Source: Clostridiales bacterium
Lineage (GTDB): Bacteria; Bacillota_A; Clostridia; Oscillospirales; Oscillospiraceae
DNA: 6,696 bases
Assembly: GCA_019417795.1 (NCBI GenBank)
Contig: DXUR01000145.1
Coordinates: 1 to 6,696 of the forward strand
Reading direction: 5' to 3'
Below, one piece after another: positions 1 to 3,961 of this stretch; the first letter of the stretch is position 1, and each line of letters starts with the position of its first letter. The translations under genes and the position numbers were made by a program. A model generated the notes under the pieces. The model was not told where the DNA came from, did not search any database, and saw only the letters and a program-made list of their open reading frames with translations.

Positions 1-865
1 CTTCCACCAGCTTGCGGAGCTTCCGCTTGCTCATGACGGTGTGGTCGATGCCCAGCCGGGCGAACTCGATCTGCCGGGGATGGGCAGGCAGGTCGCAGTG
101 CTCGATGACCCAGTTGTACAGGGGCCGGTGGGCCTCAAATTCCAGGGAGCACAGACTGTGGGTAATGCCCTCCAAAGCGTCCTGGATGGGATGGGCAAAG
201 TCGTACATGGGATAGATGCACCACTTGTCCCCCTGGCGGTGATGGTGCATGTGGTTGATGCGGTAGATGACGGGGTCCCGCATGTTGAAGTTGCCGGATT
301 CCAGGTCGATCTTAGCCCGGAGGGTCATGGCGCCGTTGGGAAACTCCCCTGCCCGCATCCGGGCAAAGAGGTCCAGGCTCTCCTCAATGGGACGGTCCCG
401 GTAGGGAGAGGTGGCGGGGATGCCGATGTCGCCCCGGTGGGCCTTGAACTCCTCGGGAGACAGCTGGCACACATAGGCCAGGCCCTTCTTGATGAGGCCC
501 ACAGCCTGCTTGTAATCCTCCTCAAAATAATCGGAGCCGTAGAAGAAGCGGTCGCCCCAGTCGAAGCCCAGCCAGTGGATGTCCTCCTTGATGGCCTCCA
601 CGAACTCCTCGTCCTCTTTGGTGGGGTTGGTGTCATCCATCCGCAGGTTGCACAATCCGCCAAACTTCTCAGCGGTACCGAAGTCGATGGTCAGGGCCTT
701 GCAGTGGCCGATATGCAGATAGCCGTTGGGCTCCGGCGGAAACCGGGTGTGGACGGTCATGCCTTCAAACTGTCCGCCCTGGGCAATATCCTCCTCAATA
801 AACGTGTGGATGAAATTGCGGCTTTCGGGGGCCTCCGCCGCCGTGGTCTTGATCTCGTCAGCCAT
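1..865 (-). CDS. glnS: Glutaminyl-tRNA synthetase, N-terminal part (3' end outside window)
   Basis: Class I cytoplasmic enzyme that joins glutamine to tRNA-Gln using ATP. The 288 visible codons cover the Rossmann catalytic core. Visible motifs are [13 protein letters not shown], with the HIGH signature at residues 51-54, then LRMDDTNP, a [12 protein letters not shown] block, the [11 protein letters not shown] segment, and TVMSKRKL near residues 276-283, the KMSKS-equivalent loop of GlnRS. These are GlnRS-specific forms (compare E. coli GlnRS) rather than GluRS forms. The C-terminal anticodon-binding beta-barrels lie beyond base 1; the family is usually about 550 residues. The ATG at 863-865 is chosen because an AGGAAGG Shine-Dalgarno sits about 9 bases upstream and the family N-terminus fits. 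It has its own promoter (906-934) and a short leader of about 33 bases, with no room for a T-box. It appears to be transcribed separately from the upstream yigZ operon. Confidence 0.96.
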   Translation of the reverse strand, partial: MADEIKTTAAEAPESRNFIHTFIEEDIAQGGQFEGMTVHTRFPPEPNGYLHIGHCKALTIDFGTAEKFGGLCNLRMDDTNPTKEDEEFVEAIKEDIHWLGFDWGDRFFYGSDYFEEDYKQAVGLIKKGLAYVCQLSPEEFKAHRGDIGIPATSPYRDRPIEESLDLFARMRAGEFPNGAMTLRAKIDLESGNFNMRDPVIYRINHMHHHRQGDKWCIYPMYDFAHPIQDALEGITHSLCSLEFEAHRPLYNWVIEHCDLPAHPRQIEFARLGIDHTVMSKRKLRKLVE

Positions 866-905
866 TGCTGTCAGTCCTTCCTGAAAAAATCTATCATAAA
901 TTGGC

Positions 906-934
906 ATTATACAGAAGCTATGGAGAAAATGCAA
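906..934 (-). promoter_or_regulatory. Candidate sigma-A promoter of glnS
   Basis: Read on the minus strand, TTGCAT (929-934) and a perfect TATAAT (906-911) are separated by 17 bases in an AT-rich gap directly upstream of glnS. Transcription would start near base 899, giving a leader of about 33 bases that contains the AGGAAGG ribosome binding site. The -10 is ideal, but the -35 matches only TTG of the consensus strongly. Predicted from sequence only. Confidence 0.75.
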
Positions 935-959
935 GGAAAATCCGGCGTTTTCAGCCGAA
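935..959 (-). terminator. Weak terminator-like hairpin after yigZ
   Basis: On the minus strand TTCGGC (954-959) can pair with GCCGGA (941-946), including one G-U pair, around a 7-base loop. It is followed by four Ts (937-940) and then CC. It lies about 26 bases after the yigZ stop and just before the glnS -35. The stem is short and the U-tract is interrupted, so it may be a leaky terminator or chance. Confidence 0.35.
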
Positions 960-984
960 ACGTCGAAAAGTCAAGGAACGGTTG

Positions 985-1623
985 TCAGTTTGCTTCCTCC
1001 CGGGGTCCCGGCAAAAACTCCTCCCCTGCCGCCGTCATGGTCAGACTCCCGGCGGAAAGCTCCGTCAGCCGGAGCTGGAACGTTTCCGCAGTCCCGGCGG
1101 GAAATGCCGTCCGGAGGGTGATGTCCGCGCCGTATTCCGCGTCCCGGACCACGCCGCCGGCGGCGGCCACCTCCAGCTTCATCCGCTCCAGCAGCGGATA
1201 AGTGCAGGGCACGTCCCATAGCGTCCAAAGCCCCATCCGGGCGATCCCGGCGGCGGTCAGCGCATCAGCGGCTCCCTTGGTGTAGGCTCTGGTCAGCCCC
1301 CCGGCTCCCAGCAGTACGCCGCCGAAGTACCGGGTCACAACGCAGCACACATTCCAGACCTCCTGCCGCTGGAACACGTTCAGCATAGGCTGGCCCGCCG
1401 TGCCCTGCGGCTCGCCGTCATCGGAGTAGCGGACCACGCCGCCCTCTTGCAGGAGGTAGCACCAGCAGTTGTGCCGGGCGTCATAGTATTTCTTTTTCAT
1501 TTCCTCGATGCGGGCCCGGGCCTCCGCCTCCGTCTCCACCTTGTAGAGGTGGGTGATGAAGCGGGAGCGCTTTTCCGTAAACTCGCTCTCGGCGTTCTGA
1601 TAGGGGACGATGTACTCCGTCAT
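985..1623 (-). CDS. yigZ: YigZ/IMPACT family protein (UPF0029, YvyE-like)
   Basis: A 212-residue protein of the conserved YigZ/YvyE/IMPACT family, of normal length (about 200-217). The N-terminal UPF0029 domain spans about residues 15-125 and carries the family blocks DARHNCWCY (48-56), SDDGEPQGTAGQPML (67-81) and VVTRYFGG followed by LLGAGGLTRAY (95-114). The C-terminal region (about 139-198) fits the DUF1949 ferredoxin-like domain. Eukaryotic IMPACT regulates Gcn2 kinase; the bacterial role is not well defined, and binding to nucleic acid or ribosome-associated factors has been proposed. The ATG at 1621-1623 overlaps the TGA of the upstream acetyltransferase gene as ATGA, and an AAAAGGAG ribosome binding site (1629-1636) lies 5 bases upstream, inside the end of that gene. 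Translational coupling is likely. It is the last gene of the hflX-GNAT-yigZ unit. No signal peptide or membrane segment is evident. Confidence 0.93.
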   Translation of the reverse strand: MTEYIVPYQNAESEFTEKRSRFITHLYKVETEAEARARIEEMKKKYYDARHNCWCYLLQEGGVVRYSDDGEPQGTAGQPMLNVFQRQEVWNVCCVVTRYFGGVLLGAGGLTRAYTKGAADALTAAGIARMGLWTLWDVPCTYPLLERMKLEVAAAGGVVRDAEYGADITLRTAFPAGTAETFQLRLTELSAGSLTMTAAGEEFLPGPREEAN

Positions 1624-2180
1624 GCAAACTCCTTTTCACCGGAAAAAGCCAGCCATTCTTCCTTTTTCAAGGCGTAAAACACCGTTTTGTTGGTCATTCC
1701 GATGACATTCGTTGTCTCTTTCGTGAACTGATAGCGGAAGCCGCACTTCTCAATGACTCGACGAGACCGGCTGTTCCAGTCATAATGCGAGCACCAGACA
1801 GCTTCCAGCCCCAGCGTCTCAAAGCCGAAGCGCAGCAGTTCTGTTGCAGCCTCCGTCATAACGCCATGGCCCCAATACGGCCGTCCCAGCCAATAGCCCA
1901 TCTCCCGCTGCTCTGTGGCAGAAAGCTCCGGAAAAATCTCCGATGACGGCTGAAGGCCCACCGCTCCCAGCAGTGCGCCGCTCTCTCTGCTGAGAATCGC
2001 GCAGACCTCCGGCGCGCTGAACACATCCCGGATGACCTCCCGGCTTTCCTCCACGCTTCCGTGGGGTTCCCAGCCGCACATGGGTCCGATCTCCGGGTCC
2101 GACGCCAGAGCGTACAATGCCTCGGCATCCTCCTCCCGCCAGGGGGCGAGGAGCAGCCGCCGCGTTTTCAGCGTGATCAT
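1620..2180 (-). CDS. GNAT-family N-acetyltransferase, RimJ/RimL-like
   Basis: A 186-residue single-domain GNAT acetyltransferase of the subfamily that starts with 'TxRLLL.PW...D' (here TRRLLLAPWREEDAEAL, residues 6-22). The acetyl-CoA pyrophosphate loop is visible as GRPYWGHGVMTEA (99-111), preceded by the EMGYWL beta strand. NSRSRRVIEKCGF (136-148) is the usual C-terminal family motif. The family moves acetyl from acetyl-CoA to protein N-termini or small amines; the substrate cannot be read from the sequence. The frame is open for 24 codons further upstream, but the ATG at 2178-2180 is preferred. The domain begins at once, an AGAGGA site (2187-2192) lies 6 bases upstream, and this start forms an ATGA overlap with the hflX stop. 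It overlaps yigZ the same way at its 3' end. The last third, near 1660-1760, looks less GC-rich than its neighbours. Confidence 0.92.
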   Translation of the reverse strand: MITLKTRRLLLAPWREEDAEALYALASDPEIGPMCGWEPHGSVEESREVIRDVFSAPEVCAILSRESGALLGAVGLQPSSEIFPELSATEQREMGYWLGRPYWGHGVMTEAATELLRFGFETLGLEAVWCSHYDWNSRSRRVIEKCGFRYQFTKETTNVIGMTNKTVFYALKKEEWLAFSGEKEFA

Positions 2181-3475
2181 TCCCAGTCCTCTTTCGGCGG
2201 CGTCCAGTCCGGGGTATAGTCTCCGATCTGGCCCAGCACCTTGGGCGGGCACACCGCCACAATGTCAATGGTCTCGCTGTATTCCACGGATTCCACCTTG
2301 GCCTCCCGGTACAGCATATCCAGCAGGCTGCCCTTGTCATACGGCAGGTGGATGGTCACCCGGCGGGTGCCCTTGTCCAGCCGCCGGTCGATCATTTCCA
2401 GCAGACGGTCCACGCCCTCACCGGTCCGGGCAGAGATGGAACAGATGTCGGCGCCGTGGGGCCGCAGGTCACCGGCCTCCACACGGTCGCACTTATTGAA
2501 TACGTCGATGCGGGGGATCTCATTGGCTCCCAGTTCCACGATCAGCTTCTCCACGACCTCCGCCTGATGCTGCCATTCCGGGTTGGACACGTCGATAACA
2601 TGGAGCAGCAGATCTGCGTACTCCAATTCCTCCAGTGTGGCCTTGAACGCCTCCACCAGCTGATGGGGCAGCTTGCGGATGAAGCCAACGGTATCGGACA
2701 CCACCACATCCATTGTATCGCTGACCGTCAGCAGGCGGCTGGTGGTGTCCAGCGTGTCGAACAGCCGGTTATTGGCCGGGATCGCAGCGCCGGTAAGCTG
2801 GTTCAGCAAGGTGGATTTGCCCGCGTTGGTGTAGCCAACGATGGCCACCACCGGGATCTCGTTCTTCTGCCGCTGCTGGCGCTGGGTGGCCCGGACACGG
2901 CGTACCTCTTCCAGATCCGCCCGGATCTTGTCGATCTTCTTGTTGATCAGACGGCGGTCCGTTTCCAGCTGCGTCTCGCCGGGGCCCTTGGAGCCGATAG
3001 GCCCCTTGCCGCTGGTGCCGCCCTGACGCTCCAGATGGCTCCACATACCGATCAGCCGGGGCAGCAGATAGCGGTACTGGGCCAGCTCCACCTGCAAGCG
3101 GCCCTCCTTGGTTTTTGCCCGCTGAGCGAAAATATCCAGGATCAGGCCGCAGCGGTCCAAAACCTGAACGCCCAGCAGCTCCGTCAGCACCCGCTGCTGG
3201 GAGGGGGAAAGGTCATTGTCGAAAATGACCATGGTAGCACCTACATTTTCAACGTAAAGCTGCACCTCCGCCACCTTGCCCTCCCCGATGAAGGTCCGGG
3301 GATCCGGCGTGGCCCGATTCTGGAGAACGATGCCGGCAGTCTCGCCGCCGGCGGTCTCCACCAGAGCGGACAGCTCGTCCATACTTTCCTCGGTGGCACT
3401 GTCCTCCCGCAAAACCGGGGAGTTCAGGCCCACCAATACAACTTTATCTCGAATTTCTTCCTTTTTCGGTAACAA
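2177..3475 (-). CDS. hflX: GTPase HflX
   Basis: A 432-residue translational GTPase that binds the 50S subunit and, in studied bacteria, splits or rescues stalled 70S ribosomes, notably under heat or antibiotic stress. The N-terminal HflX domain (about 10-200) contains the FIGEGK motif (62-67), the FDNDLSPSQQR segment (85-95), the basic/glycine-rich stretch with KGPGETQLETDRR (163-175), and a charged helical region (about 175-205). The G domain has G1 GYTNAGKS (214-221), G2 region TLDTT (241-245), G3 DTVG (261-264), G4 NKCD (327-330) and G5 SAR (348-350). A short C-terminal domain follows. The length is normal. The start is a TTG (3473-3475) with AAGGAG (3484-3489) 8 bases upstream; no nearby in-frame ATG fits better. 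Its TGA overlaps the ATG of the acetyltransferase gene. It has its own candidate promoter just after the rpmE terminator. Confidence 0.97.
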   Translation of the reverse strand: MLPKKEEIRDKVVLVGLNSPVLREDSATEESMDELSALVETAGGETAGIVLQNRATPDPRTFIGEGKVAEVQLYVENVGATMVIFDNDLSPSQQRVLTELLGVQVLDRCGLILDIFAQRAKTKEGRLQVELAQYRYLLPRLIGMWSHLERQGGTSGKGPIGSKGPGETQLETDRRLINKKIDKIRADLEEVRRVRATQRQQRQKNEIPVVAIVGYTNAGKSTLLNQLTGAAIPANNRLFDTLDTTSRLLTVSDTMDVVVSDTVGFIRKLPHQLVEAFKATLEELEYADLLLHVIDVSNPEWQHQAEVVEKLIVELGANEIPRIDVFNKCDRVEAGDLRPHGADICSISARTGEGVDRLLEMIDRRLDKGTRRVTIHLPYDKGSLLDMLYREAKVESVEYSETIDIVAVCPPKVLGQIGDYTPDWTPPKEDWE

Positions 3476-3483
3476 ATGTGTCT

Positions 3484-3489
3484 CTCCTT
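3484..3489 (-). promoter_or_regulatory. Ribosome binding site fixing the TTG start of hflX
   Basis: AAGGAG on the minus strand lies 8 bases before the TTG at 3473-3475. It is the strongest Shine-Dalgarno in the gap and decides the non-ATG start. Protein similarity to HflX begins just after it (KVVLVGLN at residues 11-18). Confidence 0.8.
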
Positions 3490-3510
3490 GCGTTTGGGAG
3501 GCCCCGTGTC

Positions 3511-3527
3511 AAATGGGTTTCCCATTT
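3511..3527 (-). repeat. Perfect inverted repeat in the hflX leader
   Basis: AAATGGG (3511-3517), TTT, CCCATTT (3521-3527) forms a 7-bp perfect stem with a 3-base loop. It would lie about 8 to 24 bases downstream of the predicted hflX transcription start, upstream of the ribosome binding site. It could be a protein operator, an mRNA-stabilising 5' hairpin, or chance. No T-run follows it, so it is not a terminator. Confidence 0.5.
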
Positions 3528-3540
3528 CATTGATGTGTCC

Positions 3541-3568
3541 AGTATATCCGAATTTTGAAAAAATGCAA
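3541..3568 (-). promoter_or_regulatory. Candidate sigma-A promoter of hflX
   Basis: On the minus strand TTGCAT (3563-3568) and TATACT (3541-3546, five of six consensus bases) are separated by 16 bases of AT-rich sequence. The -35 starts within two bases of the rpmE terminator U-tract. The predicted start near 3534 gives a leader of about 59 bases. The -35 is weak, so the call rests mainly on the -10 and the position. Confidence 0.6.
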
Positions 3569-3569
3569 T

Positions 3570-3603
3570 AAAAAAGCAGTGGTCTGCGGATGCAGACCAC
3601 TGC
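3570..3603 (-). terminator. Rho-independent terminator of rpmE
   Basis: A 12-bp perfect stem, GCAGTGGTCTGC paired with GCAGACCACTGC (3576-3587 and 3592-3603), closes a 4-base loop. On the minus strand it is followed directly by six Ts (3570-3575), then ATTGCA and another T-run. It begins about 23 bases after the rpmE stop codon. This is a classic strong intrinsic terminator for transcription from rpmE. On the plus strand the stem has no T-run after it, so it is one-directional. Confidence 0.95.
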
Positions 3604-3626
3604 TGGATGTGACGAAGTGTACAGGC

Positions 3627-3830
3627 TTACTTGTTCAGGCCGAACTTCTTGTTGAACTTGGCCACGCGTCCGCCGGTATCGACCAGCTTCTGCTTGCCAG
3701 TGAAGAAGGGGTGACACTTCGAGCAGACTTCCACCTTGATATCACTCTTGGTAGAACCTGTCTCAATCACATTACCGCAGGCGCAAGTAATCGTAGTCTG
3801 CTGATAATTGGGATGGATTCCTTCCTTCAT
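3627..3830 (-). CDS. rpmE: 50S ribosomal protein L31 (zinc-binding type)
   Basis: The 67-residue L31 (bL31) of the large ribosomal subunit, which bridges to the 30S head in the 70S ribosome. It starts [10 protein letters not shown], as the family does. It keeps the four zinc-ribbon cysteines, CAC at 16 and 18 and CSKC at 36 and 39, so this is the C+ form rather than the zinc-free paralogue made under zinc shortage. [17 protein letters not shown] (40-56) and the basic FNKKFG tail are typical. The length is normal. The ATG at 3828-3830 has a GAGGTG site about 10 bases upstream. It has a candidate promoter at 3899-3927 and a strong terminator after it, so it is probably transcribed alone, with possible read-through from addA since no clear terminator was seen between them. 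Confidence 0.97.
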   Translation of the reverse strand: MKEGIHPNYQQTTITCACGNVIETGSTKSDIKVEVCSKCHPFFTGKQKLVDTGGRVAKFNKKFGLNK

Positions 3831-3872
3831 TGCTCTCGTTCACCTCTTTCTGGTACAAAACTACCTCTATGG

Positions 3873-3893
3873 AGCTTTCACCCCACAAAAGCT
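3873..3893 (-). promoter_or_regulatory. Hairpin at the 5' end of the rpmE leader
   Basis: AGCTTT (3888-3893) and AAAGCT (3873-3878) on the minus strand form a 6-bp stem with a G-rich 9-base loop (TGTGGGGTG). It starts about where the rpmE transcript is predicted to begin. L31 mRNAs in several phyla are predicted to carry autoregulatory leaders; whether this is one cannot be judged by eye. Confidence 0.35.
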
Positions 3894-3898
3894 AAATA

Positions 3899-3927
3899 AG
3901 CATATCACATCGGAACACAGATTGCAA
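3899..3927 (-). promoter_or_regulatory. Candidate sigma-A promoter of rpmE with extended -10
   Basis: On the minus strand TTGCAA (3922-3927), a 17-base spacer and TATGCT (3899-3904) line up, with TG one base before the -10 (TGATATGCT) giving an extended -10. The start would be near 3892, leaving a leader of about 62 bases before the rpmE ATG. Confidence 0.6.
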
Positions 3928-3958
3928 GCATTTTTTCCGGTTTTTGCGAAAAAGCTTG
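3925..3958 (-). repeat. Imperfect inverted repeat between addA and rpmE
   Basis: CAAGC (3925-3929) and GCTTG (3954-3958) flank complementary T and A runs (3931-3936 and 3949-3953) around a short CCGG-containing centre. The result is an interrupted stem of about 10 bp. It begins 3 bases after the addA stop and covers the -35 of the candidate rpmE promoter. No U-run follows, so it is not a standard terminator; it may act as a 3' end stabiliser or be chance in AT-rich DNA. Confidence 0.4.
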
Positions 3959-3961
3959 AAA

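Noticed and set aside
866..984. T-box riboswitch upstream of glnS
   Set aside because: The gap is only 119 bases and the predicted leader about 33. There is no antiterminator bulge sequence or specifier stem.
41..1201. Long plus-strand open frame (386 codons) across the glnS start and yigZ end
   Set aside because: It is antisense to two clearly recognised genes, spans their promoter region, matches no family I recognise, and is the expected by-product of high-GC codon use on the other strand.
2181..2252. Upstream-extended start for the GNAT gene giving 210 residues
   Set aside because: The extra 24 residues lie wholly within the hflX coding end and do not resemble GNAT sequence. The ATG at 2178-2180 has a ribosome binding site and the ATGA overlap.
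2348..3472. Long plus-strand open frame (374 codons) opposite hflX
   Set aside because: It is almost exactly antisense to the HflX gene, which shows all five G motifs. The plus-strand translation has no recognisable domain and no good ribosome binding site.
3424..3717. Minus-strand 97-codon frame across the rpmE end, terminator and hflX start
   Set aside because: It crosses a strong intrinsic terminator and two real genes in another frame, with no recognisable protein sequence.
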